A stretch of 64,000 nucleotides of DNA from contig CM039211.1 of NCBI GenBank assembly GCA_008360975.2, forward strand, positions 24,484,558-24,548,557. Direction: 5' to 3'. Source of the stretch: Lichenostomus cassidix (lineage: Eukaryota > Chordata > Aves > Passeriformes > Meliphagidae). Made by a program: the position numbers and the translations under genes. Under the pieces are notes generated by a model. It searched no databases. It worked only from the letters and a program-made list of their open reading frames with translations, and had not been told where the DNA came from. This document shows, in pieces, positions 1-14,572 of this stretch (its first letter is position 1; every line of letters begins with the position of its first letter).

Positions 1-3000
1 TGTACAAAGTAGAGAATATATTCTCAGAAGGGAAATCTTTCCATTATCTCCTGTGTGACATTGACCCTCTGCCTGCACAATGTAGTTGACAGCATTTCAC
101 CAGCTCAGGATTTTGAAAATACAGTCAAGAGTTATCCTTCAGAGCCCATCATCATGGAGGTTGACCAACTATCAAAGAAAACTAGGTGATCAGAAAAGGT
201 TCCAGTTTTAAAAATATTATAGTTTTGGGTATTATTTTAATAGCAAGTAAAAAAAAAAGAGGGCAAAAAAGAAAGAAAAAGAAAGGACAGACTCAAGCCA
301 TCTAAGAATTCTTTGTGTATGAGAAGGAAAAGCAGCATGTGAGTAGTTCCACTGAAGGCAAGTAAGTAGGACACAGGCTGATCTGCCAGGTGTTATGTCT
401 TATGAATGGTGCAGGAAATCATTTCACCCTGCTCTCACCACAAAGCATGAGTGCAGTTCACAAGAAGGGTTATCAGAATCACTAGCATAACTTCTGAGCT
501 GCAGTTCTGGTGATGTTAAGACAGAGTCTGCAGAAGCTGGGAATGCAGCAATACCAGAGAAGAGATGTAATGATTTGCTGTGGGTTTTATTGTATGATTT
601 GCACAGTGTATTAGGAAAGGGCCTCTGTTCCTCTCTGCTTCTCTCTTTTTATTCTCCACAGTCAACAAAATGCAATTATCTGCCAGAGCTTAGGTGTGGA
701 TGTGAGCAAAGTTTAAAGCTGTGAAGAATATCCCATGTTGTTATTTTTTTTATGAAAATGTTGTGCAGGGTCACTCCCCTGCTTTTAGTTATTTGTACAA
801 AACAGCAGTAAGTTTTCTATGCAACAGGGTCTGACTAAAAGCAGCCCTAGAAACCAAGATACTGTCTCAGAAAAAGTCACTGACACTGACTTAAGTTTCC
901 CAGAAATAATTTCCTTGCATGGTCTCTCTAACCATGACATCTTAGAAGTAAAATATCAGAGCAAATGGTTAGAGCTACACTAAGTACCACTTATTGTTAT
1001 TATTTGCCTTTTTGACATCAACCAGTGCAGCCCAGATATCTGCTGTCATCCATCACAGGGCTACTGTTTCTACCAGTACAGTCTCCTAAGCAGAAGACTG
1101 GGTGACAACTGGATGATGTAGAGTAGGAAACCATTTTGTGTTATTTTTAATTAGTTGAATAAGAAATCTATGTTTTTCTCATTATTTAAGTGAGGAAGGA
1201 TTACATGAGCTTTTCTAGAAGAGGCGTTGTTTATCTTTTTTCCTTGATGGAATATATGATATCTAATATTCCTTTTATTGTTAACTTATGTTCCTGCACA
1301 GTCTCTTCCCTGTGTTGATTAATGGCTCTTGTATTATCACAGTAAGTAACTTATACACTTAAGCCACTTTATTTTCTGTTTGTCCTTTGTGTGCTTCATT
1401 TCTCTTACTGAAATTAGAGCATACCTTTCTTTTTTTGATCAGTGTTAAATTTCACTTGTGAAATAACATAATGCTGTTCTGTTTGGATTTCAATTTCCAG
1501 CAGAGTGGGTGGAGGGGACTGTTAAATGTCAAATTAAACAATTTCCATTGGAATGTGAGCACTTGCATTTAAACTTTTCTATTACCACTGTTTTCTTGCT
1601 TTCTTTGCTTGCTTGCTTTTAATCTTTGTTTCTCATTTCAATAAAACTCACTCAGAGGTTTATAAGTACCTGACAAAGAATTTTAGGCTATATGTTACTT
1701 CTTTTTAAAAAAAAAAAAAAAATTTTTTTCTTTTCCTTGTTAGCTATAGCAGGTTGCTTTGCCTTTTCCTGCCTGTAAATTTTTTTGTCTCTTTTGGTAT
1801 GTAAGATGAATTTTGTAACAGTTCTGTACACACAGTCCACTCAGGTACAATGAAGCATTGACAGCAATGAATCTGGCAACATGTAATTACATTTTCTAAT
1901 TCCTTCAGAAAGAGTATTCCTGAGAATGTATTCTTAGGGTTTTGATGGATCAGGTGTTTTAAATTAAGGATCCTAATTACTTTATATTGTTTGAATGACA
2001 AACCAACAGGGCACAGAGTCTAACAACTTCTTTGGTGTGTTTTGCTTTCTCTTAGCTGCCTCTCTGAGAGGAGGGAAGTCATTCTCAGGAGAGGGTTGAT
2101 ATTGGGAGGAGGCAAAACCAGTGGGAGAGAGTGTGTTCTTAAAAGCAAAGCTTTGCATCAAGTTAGCCTTCAGTGTGTATCACCAGTTATGGTGCAAACC
2201 GTGTCCTGGTTTGACTCCTATTTGAAGACTCGCTCTCTGGTTCTGGGAAGCACTTGCTTTGGCTCCAGAAGGAGACCCTCAAAAAATGGTGCCACCAGAC
2301 AGTCCCCAAAGTCACCCCCAAACAGCTGCTCCATAATATCTTGGCTTCAAGCACTCCCTTGGGCAGAGGAACACAGTCCCTGTGAAATGGAGAGTTCTTC
2401 CTGTGATATCCACTTATGGAGTATATTCAGGAATATTCCAATTATTGAATCAACAAACTGTGCTAGCCATAGAGCAAACAAAAGCCCAAGAAAATAAACT
2501 AAAGCCAAATCCTTTGTACACTGTTCCCTAGAAGCTGAAACCAGTTACCTATAAACAAAAAATAGAAAATGCGTTTTCTCACTTGAATAGAAGATTTACC
2601 TGTGTGAGGCACGGCATCAAACCTACAATTTGTGCTGAAAATCTTATCTCTGGGAGGAGTGAAGTGCAACTCTTAATTATGGTATGAAGATAATGGGGAG
2701 AATGAAGAAAGAAAATTAAATGATACAGACTTGCTTAAGGGGTTGGTGAATAGAAACAGAAGAGTTTGAGGGGTCAAAGTGAATGTTATGCAAGAAGCAG
2801 TAGTTTATGCATGCTGTTCTGCTGGTTTACACTCTCTTATCTGTGACAAGTATGAGAAAAAAAAAATCAGCAAGTCTGAATTAATGGGGTTATGCTAAGG
2901 AAAGACTGCTTGCATGAGAGAGTTCACAGCACAAGAAGATTGGAATGGCTGTGACATTTTGTAGATATAAAAACCAAGGCACAATCAGGAGATGGATTGG

Positions 3001-3779
3001 CTTATGCACGTCCAGTCAGACAAGACCAGGATCAAAGACAGTACTACAGCAGCCCGTTGTCACTGAGATAGGAAACAGTTTCACCACTTTATGGATTTAG
3101 AAAGATCCATGCTTCAGATATTTGGAGCCAGGAGTGCAAAAGACTGGCAAAGGTGTGACTTCTCTGGCTGCGTGCAGGCTAGCTCTGGAGTGGCTGGAGG
3201 ATCAGAGGTTTGACATAACAGTGCTCAGCACTCACAATCTGCCCTGCTAGATTGCTAGACTGGGCTAGAGGATCATCCCAAATGCAGGCTCCATGCAGAT
3301 GTGCCACCAGCAATGGTCTGATGGTCCTTAGTTAATGTCAATTGACTTATGAGACAAATCACAACATTTTCTGCATCTTCAAAGAGAGCATACTCCTTCC
3401 AAACACTCCAAATAAAATAGACTTCTTCTCCTTGCAAAAGACACTTTTCTTTATAATTTATAAATTCATGATAGGATTTTGATACATGCAGGTGAATAAC
3501 AGGTGGGTTTGCTTACAGTCCAGCCATTGGTGTGTTTCTAGAGCAAAAGAAACTCCAGGCAAATTTAGTCAGCCAACGTATGATGTACATACTATTCATA
3601 ACTCTTCTTTCTCAACTGAGCATATTTTCTCCCCAACAGAGGTTAATGCAATGAAACTTTTGCCAATGTTGCTATAAAGTCCATGTTACTAACAGCCCCA
3701 AAGATGTGCAGGGATCCAGCTGGACCAGCAGATTCCACACAATTTCAGGGTAGACTGGCAGCTGATCATTCTCACAGTC
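1..3779. other. gene-free AT-rich sequence
   Basis: No recognisable gene or dated repeat. There is an A16-T7 tract at 1707-1729 and a purine-rich stretch near 249-290. A 151-codon open frame on the plus strand (2042-2497) matches no family I know and has no repeat structure, signal peptide or conserved motif. It lies in a slightly GC-richer patch. At 2202 the sequence TGTCCTGGTTTGAC resembles the start of some bird LTRs, but what follows does not continue as one that I recognise. Confidence 0.5.
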
Positions 3780-3965
3780 TAGGTCCTCCAGCTCAGAGCA
3801 CTGAGACCCCCTTGGTCCATCATCTGTGTTGAAGACAGGGGCAAGAATGTGTTGACCACCCTTGCCTTTTCTCTGTCCTCTTCACCACCCTCCAAGTTGC
3901 TCATTCTCCCTGGAGCCTTTGAAGTCTCCCTTGGTTTCTCCTGGCAGTACAGCTCCTCATCTGCT
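3780..3965 (-). mobile_element. old CR1 LINE fragment (ORF2 interior)
   Basis: Read on the minus strand, roughly 3815-3890 follows the CR1 ORF2 segment between the endonuclease and reverse-transcriptase domains. The same segment is present in better condition at about 49430-49500 in this window, which also gives a GTGAAGACC-like start, a GTGTT(C/G)A core and a CTGTCCTC end. The match is interrupted by indels and fades on both sides, so the edges are approximate. This is a dead remnant with no open frame. Chance similarity cannot be excluded without an alignment. Confidence 0.45.
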
Positions 3966-6395
3966 TGGCTGCTGAGGTCTTCCAGGTGATGAGGCTGCTG
4001 AACAAGCTCCTAAACTTGGGAAACAACTGAACAGCTTCATCTTATACCTCGTGCTTTCCTTCAGTCATGGCCACTTGAGCCTCCTTGACTGAAGTGTTGT
4101 TACAATGCCCATTTTTTGTCCATATTGCTTCACACCAACCACCTACACAGATAACAGAAAAGGCGGAAATCCTTTGGTCTGATAGCAAAACCTGAGAGGT
4201 GCAGTTTATTTTATTTCTATGAGTACAGAATATTTTTAGTTCCCTGGCTTGCTGCCAAAACTGGTGACTGCAGCTGTATTTTGTAGTCCAGGCTTGCCTT
4301 TTTCTCCCACTCTGAAAAGTCACACAGTATTTTCGTGATAATTTACAGCATCTCTGGTGTTCCCTGATTTTTGATGGACTTACTAACCACTGCACTGCTT
4401 GCCTTCACAGCTGATATTCCAGATCTTCTTTCTGCAGATTTGCTTCTTGAGTGTTCCTCAGGAATCTTGAAAATTTGTCTTCTGTTTGCCTCATGCAGCG
4501 ATAGTGGCCAAAGCAGCAGCCTCTAAACAACACCCTTGTGTGTTTCTTTCTCCCATTTCCTGTCCTTACCTTCAGCAGGTCACCAGTTTCCAGAATGGGC
4601 ATTTCTGTGGCATAGTTCTGAACACAGCTGGTCCAGTCCTTCCCTTCACACTAAAATATTAACCCCTGCAGCCTTGGTACACTGTGAGACTTACACTGGA
4701 TGTGCTCATGCTAACATTTTATTAGATTCCTCATACACAAAAGCAGCTGAAGTGAGATTTCAGTGGATGTCAAACCCCTAAATAAAAAACTGTGAACAAG
4801 ATAATTTAAGTACATTCAAACATCTGAAGAAACTTCTATTTCATGTATCTTAGGTGTGATGCCTAACCATTACTTTATTTCTGAAAAATGAATTCTTGAG
4901 TTGTTGTCCTTCTCTATCCCTAAAAATTTACTGAGGGTAACAACAGACCTTGACAGTTGATGAAAAATGGTACCACTTTAAGGAAGTATAATGCCTTAAA
5001 TTATTTCATGTCCCTATTTTTCAAACTACAATACTAATTCTATTCTTCCTTACAGAAACACTGAGAAGGTCTACACCATGGCTCCTTTATTATATTGATG
5101 AATGTAGAAAAAATCTTTCTCGAATGGAATCCACAATTGCTTTTCTGATGTTAGCCCTAACAAAATATAGGAGCAACCTGAAATCAAATAAATGACTGTG
5201 ATTTACTCAGCTAGTGATTCATGGTGATATTTCTTATCATGAGCATGTACCCACACATCCAAAGTGAGCTCTGATAATCCCTATTACACACTTGCTGGCT
5301 CTTTTTACTAAATGCATCAATATTATGACAGGCAAAATTTCAGTGAAAAAGCTGCCTGGACATCTTTTCTTATTTTCTCATGATAATAGTGAAGCCCTTT
5401 CAAGCTTTTTCTAATACTGTACTTGAAAGGAACTGAGAAATAATCCTGGAAAGTAAATTTTTTGGGACTCTAAGACTCTTCTCAATTTCAATATGAGTTT
5501 TTTACATAATTAGAATTAAAATTACCTTAACTCCACAACTGGAAGGAGAATATCTACCCCCAAAATATTGCCTGCTTTAGAGGGCAAATTTTTTCCACCT
5601 GGGAGTGCAGTCAGATGTGCTAAGCTAATTGTTGAACCACAAATCCTGTGTACTGTTAACATCTTAGGGTTGTTTTTATGAAGACAGTCTTTCAGTATTC
5701 CCAAACCAAGTGATTCAGTCTTGCAGTCGTACAAACTGTGAGTCCTTACTTAAGTTTGGAAATAGGTCTTTTTCTTTTAATGGCATATCACTGTGGAAAC
5801 AGGTCACAAGTTTGGGGGTTTTTTGACAGAAATATTGAGTGTCAAAACGATTTCTGGGTTGTTACCAAACTGATGAAGCTAGGCAGTTGTGATGAAGCTG
5901 TTAAGATCTCAGGTAGAGCTAAAGGAGCAGAACAGACTTACAAGAGACCTGCTCAGAAGCCATTAAAAGCATGTCATAAAACATTTTTTATTCATTTCCT
6001 GTGTCTCATCTCTGGAATATGATGTGTTTCAACTCTGCCAAAAAGACAGTTGAAAAATTCTCAAAGGGAGCAATTTTTACATCAGAGAAAAATTTTTGTC
6101 AAATTTCAAATGTTTGCAGACATTTTGATTTCTGTGAGGGTATGATAGGCGAGGCAGGGTTTTGAATTTTGCCAGCAACTCTTTCAAATGTCTCTGTATT
6201 CTACCTGCCTACTGGAGATTAAATAACTCCCAGACTCTTCAGTTGCCTGTCTAAGTGGGAATTGGAGGTTTTCTGGGTTTTGAGGTTTCAATTATGGCTC
6301 TAGCTGCCAGTCATAAAAATGAGCTGGGAGACAAAGCCTGAAATCTACAGGCTCAGAGCTTGGGAATTAGCACTTCTAGGGTTTCCAGACTCCAT

Positions 6396-6464
6396 AATAA
6401 AAGCCCAGTTTTTAAACTGGGCTTTTATTAATAAAATAATAAATTGTTAATAAAAGCCCAGTTT
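6396..6464. repeat. three copies of a 16-mer: direct, inverted, direct
   Basis: The 16-mer AATAAAAGCCCAGTTT is present at 6396-6411. It is followed after two bases by its perfect reverse complement (6414-6429) and, after an AT-rich spacer, by a second direct copy at 6449-6464. The first pair forms a 16-bp perfect stem with a 2-base loop. No mobile element is recognised around it. The arrangement fits a local replication template switch better than an insertion. Confidence 0.9.
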
Positions 6465-6526
6465 CCCCCCCACACCACAAAGCTTAATTAGAATCCTTTA
6501 AAAATCACATTTTGGCACTTCCAAGA

Positions 6527-6577
6527 GGTTGGGTTTTTGTTTTTGTTTTGCTGTTTTGTTGGGTTGGGGTTTTTTTG
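6527..6577. repeat. T/G-rich low-complexity tract
   Basis: Runs of T are interrupted by G or GGG (GGGTTTTTG, GTTTTG, GGGGTTTTTTT units). Similar strand-asymmetric tracts recur in this window at 26108-26172 and 56341-56405, and in complement at 54505-54702 and 62296-62370. No coding or regulatory role can be read from it. Confidence 0.75.
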
Positions 6578-9500
6578 AGCTAAAATTCATAACTTCAAAA
6601 TTATAATGAATTTCAGAATTCCAAAATCATCTTCAAAATTAATTAACATTCTCACTTCTTTTAATCACTTTGCAGTGATTTTCAAAACTTTTAATTACAA
6701 TTCTGCCAGACTGTCCTATAAAGACTTCCAGTTCTATTCACTGTATCTAACTGTTGATATTAATACTCTTTTTAATTTGAGAAATTAGTATTTTTAAGTG
6801 TTCCAGTTTTTTTTTTAGTCACTGTTGCTTTTTTGTTTTTTCCCTGATGAAACTTGGCCCTTAGTACCCTCATGAACACCAACTGGCTACTGAGACTCAA
6901 ACAGAGATGTACTGGTCTTGTATCTGCCTTTTGTTCATCTTCCTATAATTAGCCAGACTTGTATTAGTAGAACCTCCTTTACTTTCTACATTCTCTTGCA
7001 CCAGAGTCCCAGAGCCATCTGCAGTCCTTGCAAGCTACACTGTTTCCATCATTAGCCTTTGTTTAATCAGGCCAGTATCACACATTTGTAGTTTATGAAT
7101 ATGAAAATCTATATCTCGGCGTTCTGCTCAATCTGCAGCAGATAGAGTCTCTGCTCCTACATAGTCAGTCAAACATACTTCCAGCAAAACTGACATGCCC
7201 ATAGCAGATCATTGTGCTGAAAAAGGTGGTTCTTTCCCTTCAGCTGGGGAAATTTGGGGATACGTGGAGTGAACTTTTTCAATTAAAAATCTGTATGACA
7301 ATATCTGGGCATTATTTTTAACATTATTGGCTCACATAGAACCATGCCACCCTAACTACACCCAGCAATGCAAGGCAAGCTTTCATTTGCACTCTTGTTT
7401 GTCTGCCTCCGACTTGTTTCCTCTTCCTCTCTGCTTTTTTCTTCTCCCCTTTTTGTCTATTCCCTCCCCACATATCTTTATTCTGTACAGCTCACCCCCT
7501 GCTAATTAATCACATTTAGCCTGATTTAGGAACAGAAGAAAACTCATTAAGTCTAACCTCCACCTCTCACCCCAATGGCCATTGATCTTGGTGTCCCTAC
7601 CAGCTGACTCTAAGCATCATCCACCTCCTTTGTCTGTAGGTATTCTTAACAGCACAAAAGAACTTCATGCAAATGCTTAACATGTCTATTCAGTCAAACA
7701 AGTTCCATGCTTATCTACCTCTTTCCTTTTTTTCTTTTCTTTTTTTCCATTTTTTCTTCAGGACTCTGAATGGTGGGTTATTACTACCTCACTCCTCATG
7801 GCTAGAAGCAAGGGAAAAAATAGAAACTCTAAACCAAGCAATCTGCTTAGTTATCTCTTGTTCTGCAAACCGTTACTAAACTTTCCCAAATCTTGTTTTC
7901 ATGTCAGATTCCTGTTTAACTTTTTGGGACTAGCAGGGGCTAAAATACAGCAGCCTTGGGATAGGCAGGACTCTGAAACATTGTCTTGCTGAGAACACTG
8001 ACAGATGCAGAAAGAGGGTGACCTGGTTTGCATTAGAAAAATGGCAGCAGGGTGCACAGTGACATGGCATTTGTCAGAACAGTGTCTGCAGTTTGGCAGT
8101 CTGATATTCACTTGCCCTGTGGATAGCACAGTTAGAGTAAATTGCAAGTTTAACCACCAAGAATTTAAGATGTGCAGCACCAAAACTAATTCAGATGCCA
8201 AACAGCTCTTGGGGCTTTTTTATGGGGGTCTCTTTGTGAGGAAGCAATGATCTGTTTCCACGTACCAAATTTTTATAGCTGTGACTTGTGGTCATGTTTC
8301 TTAACCAACTTTTGACAAAATGGGAAGACAGAAAGAAATATGAAATGCCTCATATGAGTGTTTGAGAGCCCACATATGCAGGGCCATGTAGTTTGTTCTC
8401 AAGATGGACGTGTTTGAGAAGATGGTGCTGTTGGTTGAGTGCCTTGGTTTAGAGACAAGTTTGGGAGAAAACACTCTGGAATGAGCATTTCCTTTAAAGA
8501 AAATGGTTTCAACAATCCCTTCCCACTGACACAGAATGAATGTTAGTTGGTGAATTTGAAAAAACCCAATTGTTTATTGACAAAATAGTGCCTCCATGGC
8601 ACAGAAAAAAAAAAAAGAGGAACTGTTAGATATTGAACCATCAGAACCTTACTTCACACACACCCACCCACAGCAGAACAAAAAAACCCCAAAATACCAG
8701 GGAAAGGAAAAAACCATGTGGCGAGTAAGAACTAAAACTGGTGCTCTGCCTTTGTCTCAGGGACGGAAGAAAAGTTCATGCAGCAGGTCAGGGAAAAAGA
8801 GCCAGATGTGAACCTGGTGAACTTCTGATGTTTGCCTCCTCCTCAAGCAGACAGAGTTGGTGGATTCAGGGTCCTTTCCTCCCTGGGTTCAGTTTTTGCT
8901 GAGGTCTGGGGCCGGGCAGAGCGGCTGCTGCAGATCTCTGTGGGTCATGGCCAATTGCCTCCTGTTGATTGTCTGCTCTCGGACCAAAAGCAAGAGGAAC
9001 AGTTCAAGAAAAAACAAAAGCTGCTGAAGGATTGCTACTGCAGTCCAGGGAAAGGGGAAAAAAGATACTTCTTGCCTGAGCTAACAAAAAGCCGAGCTAA
9101 CTAAACACCAAAGTGCTGCTGTCCACAGAGCACCTGAGCATGCCAGGGAGTGTGGCTTTGAAAAAAGCCCACCCAAGGGCTCCACCCTCCCCCAGACACA
9201 CCTCAAATCCCAGCACCCATTTCTGGGCAAAAAGCAGACAATCAGGAATAGAGTATCGTCATAAAATCACTCCAATACATTGACTGTATTCTAGGTATGC
9301 TGATCCAACACAGTGACTCTGGCTTCAAGGTAAATTCCTTGGAATATAACTTTCTGTTAGGAGGAAATGAGTATCTGTTAGTGTTATTACCTAGATTGTT
9401 CCCGCTGCGGAAAAGGCACAGAATAGCATTTTTTTTTCTGTGATACAAATTAAAATGCAGAGTTTCTAAGGCTTTGAAACTAAACTGAACTAATAACAAA

Positions 9501-12500
9501 AAAAAACCAGGCAAAACAAAATCACAATGCTGGCATATGTAGCATATCTACAGGACAGAAAAGCTGTTCCAACTTCTGTTTATACTGGTCACATGATTTT
9601 TAAAAAAAATGCTCAAGAATCCATTAGTGAGAAGATGCACTAACGGCATTGACCTGTGTATTCCAAATAGATTGTTTCTGAGCAATTATTCAACAATTGG
9701 GAACTGTTTTCATTCAACTGAAAGACAAAAATCTCTCTAAAATGAAAAGGTGAGTTATTGCGAAGCTGGAGAAACACCTCTAAAGATGAAGAGGAATCAT
9801 ACAGAACTAAAACTTCCCCAAATCTCAGTGAAAACTTGTACAGGTTACAGATTAAGTTCATCAGCAGCACTATTCTTTAACACAATCCCATTTTCAGAGA
9901 ATGACAGACAAAAGAGACCATTCTCTGCAAGTTTCCTTTTCACTTTTTTTTCTTTTAAAGGCCAGATTGTGTCTACTGATATTATCTGACTTTCTATAGG
10001 AATTTTTCTTGGAAACACTAGAACAAATACAATGCTGGCTGAGCCTCCTCAGACTATTTCATAAGGGAGCCTGTGTCCAAATCATTGTTCCTCTCCCTCC
10101 AGATTCTTGCTCCGGGAGATCTAATTTTAAAAAAGAAAAATTGTTTCCTTCTAGTGGGAAAGGTTTGTACATCTTCAAAGCATAAACTTCAGACTTCAGA
10201 GTCTGAAAGCTAAGTTGAACAGATAATTTGAAATCAAGTCCTTGAGTTGAGGTAGCAAAGTAATCAGGAAACATCTTGTTTTACTGTAGATTGTAATATA
10301 TTACTCCAAGTGTGTATAATGTACTCTTTTGTTACTATCAATAAATAGTGTTTCCAGAGGAAAAGCAGGTCACTAATACTGTTCTCTCAAACACATGGGT
10401 TTTTTTCTGTAAATATTGTTTTTAATGTGAAGCATGTAGCTATGCATAATAACTGCCAATGGCTAGAGTGGATTGAAATGAGTACAGAATATTCTACCTA
10501 TTTTAGTAGTTTGAATGTTTTTAAATTTGGCTTTAAGAAAATATGACTGTCCCTATCTGTTTTTTGTTTAAACACGATGAAAATGAAATCCATCAAAGTA
10601 AAATACATACACTTAACTGCCTTGCCTAAGTTCTTCTTCTGGGTCATACATGTCAACTGAATTCTACTTTTTGCTATTATTACTGCTATCATTATTGCTA
10701 GTGTTATTCATTTTGTCTTTGTTTTCAGGTTCCAGCTTCTTTTCCCTTTGCTGCTTATTTTTAATGGAGGAAGACGAAAACGAAAGTGACTGAATGGCTT
10801 TAATATTCATGTCTTCAGTATAAACTTCTTTACTTATGGTTTACTGGAAAAGAGGATGCATTGAACACCATTAGCATATTGCCTTGTGCAAGATGGTGCT
10901 CACAGTCTCTCAGGAGACAGTCTTGTAATCTTATGACTGTGAAGTCAACTGTGAAGTCTCATGGAAGAGCAGGAAGGAGAATCTCACCTATCCAGTTGCT
11001 GCATAGACACCACCCTACCTTTAATGTAATATAAGATTGCTGCTGACATCTTCACCCCTCATCCTGCTGTTGGATTTATGAAAGCAGAGTAGGTGTGTTG
11101 CTGGGGCCATTGGCTTTACACCAAGAGCAGATGTATGAATGTTTCTGATACTGAAGACAGAAAAATTGTTTTCAGCTCATGTTTTTGTAACCACTCTTTA
11201 CTGATGAAACCCAGCTCTTTGGTTTGTTTTACAAGGGAACTCAAGAGAGATTGAGAGGTGGACATCACAATTATTTTTAGATAAGGTAGATTTCTTGTCA
11301 GTAATTCCAAGCAACCTACTTCAGCTCTGGTTCCTTTATTATTTTTTTTTTTTTTGTATCCTATACCTGGTATACTCAAGTTGTCTTCCCTTGAAACTGT
11401 AGCTGGCTCCAACCCTGTGTTCTCCCATTCATTTCTTCAGTTTTTTTACTTCCTCAGCTAAGGTCTATCTTTGGTTAATTTTCGTACCCCTTAATTAATG
11501 GATCCCCTGGCTTCCTAGGCACTGTGTCATAGACAGCAAAACAAGCTAGAGCCAACATCACTACCTTAGACAAATCTTTGCTTTCTGAGCAATCTACCTA
11601 CTAGTGCTGTACCAGCTGTCCATAATAGTCTGGAGCAGAGGGCTGAGGGGGCTGTATCTGTAGGATTTGTGGAAGAATAACATTGTAAATAATTGATTTT
11701 AGTATTTGTGTTGAATGACTGTACTCAAACTTATCTGAAATCCAATACCATTGTAAACTCTTTCATCAGCCAAACATCTGTTTGGGTTTTTTTCAAACAG
11801 CCATTTCAAAGATTTATTCAGTGTTTTTCTGGATACCCTATTATAAAAGGTACACAATTAACTCCCTTAATATTCAGTTTCTTTATGACTTTTATTAAAA
11901 ATTAATCCTTATTTTTCTCCTAAAGGAAGAAGCTCTGAGTAGATATACAATGAAGAATAATAGGAAATAATTCAGAAATATGTAATGTGATTATTGGAGA
12001 ATTATTCAAATAGTCTGTTCTGATATTCAGTTGTTGAATCACTGTTACAATGACTACTTCTTAGTCACTTTTTGTGGTTTTCTCTCAGTTCACATACAGA
12101 CTTTCTTTTCCTAGCAACACTCCAGCCTATTGAAGGATCCTCATCTTGTTTATTATTATTGACCAATTCTAACCCTGGAATAACTTCAAGCAATTTCTGT
12201 ATTGATTGACCTTTTAAACCTGGCAATAATTGACTTTACATTTATATTCATACACTGACAGTCATGCTGGCTTTATGTACTTTTCCCATGGCTACTTTTC
12301 ATTTCCATCTCTCGTTTTGTTCATCTTCTTCTTTTGTTCTGGTGTCATTCTTTCTCCCTCCATTATGACATTAAAGTTTGGGACTGATTAACACTTGCAT
12401 TAAGTCACTGCTTTTATGCCATTCCTAAGGAATTTCCATAAAATTTTAGGAAAAGTTGAACATGAATAAAAACCGTAAAGCTCCTGGAGAAGAAACAAAT

Positions 12501-14572
12501 GTGATTGCATGTATAAATCTGTGTGCAACTGATACTATTTGCATGTTTAAAATAACCCATGTACTTCTTCTTCTAATCTGGGTCATGGTGGGGGAGAATA
12601 TGCTCCTGATTATAGCTGTTTTAGAAAGCTTCACTAGCAGCTTTTTGAATAGAAACCATGAATCAACTTCCATAGTGTTCAGAATTCTTTTCATTTACAT
12701 TCTCCAAATGTTTCTGAATGCAAGTTTTTGTTCAGAAGGATGTTCACTGCTCAGTAAAACACCGGAAATAAGGATGTGAATGCATGTTTGCCTGAGTATT
12801 GACACTGGAAGCATTTACATGGCCATCTGGACAGCTCTGTCAGTTTGGGACATGTTCAAAAAGTAGCATATGATTTGGAAATCATAAATGGAGTGCAAAA
12901 AGAGAGTAGCACAGTGGTGGTAGTTTCAGCATTAGTACAGTGAGTCATTCAAGAGCAACCAATGGAATGAAATTTCCCTAACTGCTACTCTTCCTAACTC
13001 ACTGTCAGTCACGTTCTGTCAACCTGGAAAAAAATGGGTTTAAAAATAATGAAACTATCTGTAGAGTTCCCTACTTAAGAACACAAGGTGTGAGTAAATG
13101 TACAAGAATCTTGCCATTATTCAAAAACAGTTCCTCTTTTTAGAAAACTATCCATCACTTCACTTTAAATAACATAAATCAGTCAAATTTCTATTTTTGA
13201 ACCAGGCTACTACAGAGAGCCTCAAAAAGATTATGAAATTTGGATCTTTTTTGTGCTTTTATCACAACAGGCTAGCTACAGAAATAAAAAGTGTAACAAA
13301 AACCAAATGTGGACACAGTATGATTGTATGTAAACTTAGGCTTTAGATAGTTCGTTTTTAAGAAACCACTTTATGTACATATAGTAATCAAAATGAACTG
13401 TGCTGTTTAGCTTTATTATAACCACCACTTGAGTTATGTGATTGCCCTGAACATGAGTAACATCCAGAGTTACTATGTCCTAGGCTGTGACTGCTTGTTG
13501 CTAGCAAGTTGTCCCAAGGCTTTGTGGCAGAAATTAGGCATCTTCTATGGGCAGAAAAGGCAGTATTTAAAGGCGTAATTGTTTGAAAGTTAAGCCATGA
13601 TGAATTGATTCTTAAGTGGAATCTCACCCATTACTAACAATAGAAGAAACTTTTAGCTGAGGAAGGAAGCAGTTGAAGAACATCACCCATTCATATGCTT
13701 TTCATGGAAATTTGTTCTTACTTCTGCATATTTCTTAGAGATTAATATATCTCTTCTTATATTTCACCTTTCTTGTATATTTTGAAAATATTTTCAATGG
13801 AGGAATATGTAGAAGAAATTCCAAGCATAAAGATTAGTGTCGCCATTTAGGCTCACCTTTTGCATGTGTAGAAATAATGCAACATTTGGTTTTTTTACTA
13901 TGGTCAGCCCTTTGAGTAAGACATAGGAGATACACAGTGTTTGCTTCTCCAGGAAGTAATAACTTTCTCTTAAGACCTTTCACATCTGGCATTTTATCCT
14001 TCACAGAGTGATGCAATTACAAAAAAATCCAAAAAAATCCCCATCAACACCCTTTTTTTATTAAGGATTAGGGTTAGTATAAATTTTAAGAAAAGGATGA
14101 CACAAAATTACAGCAGCAAATATATTTGTAGATCTTCACAAAAGAGGAAGTGAAGGTGAAAGTAGCAATATGCTCAATAGCTTACTTTGGCATACATCAT
14201 GCCTGAATGAAAGAACACTCACACATGTAGTCATCTGGGGCCCAGAGCTAGAATCCTCACTTTATCAACAATTTCTTTGGGAGTTCCCTTGATATTTCAA
14301 TTATTCTCTTTAAGTACTGAAATTGCCTTTAATCTTCCAAATAGCTCTAATTTCATGAGTTTAAGGAAAAGCTGTTTGTCAGTGGATTTTTTTTACACTT
14401 CTAAGGAATCTAATCTTGTAACGACTTCAAAGGTACAGAGTTCCAGGACCATTACTGTTGGCTTAGCTGCAGCTGAGTTGGATGTAAAACACCAACTGTG
14501 CTTCATTGGCTTGGACTGCTCACAAACCACCTGCTTCCAGGGTCACTCTGATCTGCCGCTGTAATCAGGTTG

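Noticed and set aside
1707..1729. A16-T7 as a processed-pseudogene tail
   Set aside because: No coding remnant is found upstream on either strand and no flanking duplication.
12446..12779. 107-codon plus-strand frame with hydrophobic stretches, with an 82-codon minus-strand frame over it
   Set aside because: The hydrophobicity comes from T-rich codons, there is no recognised family, and the two frames shadow each other.
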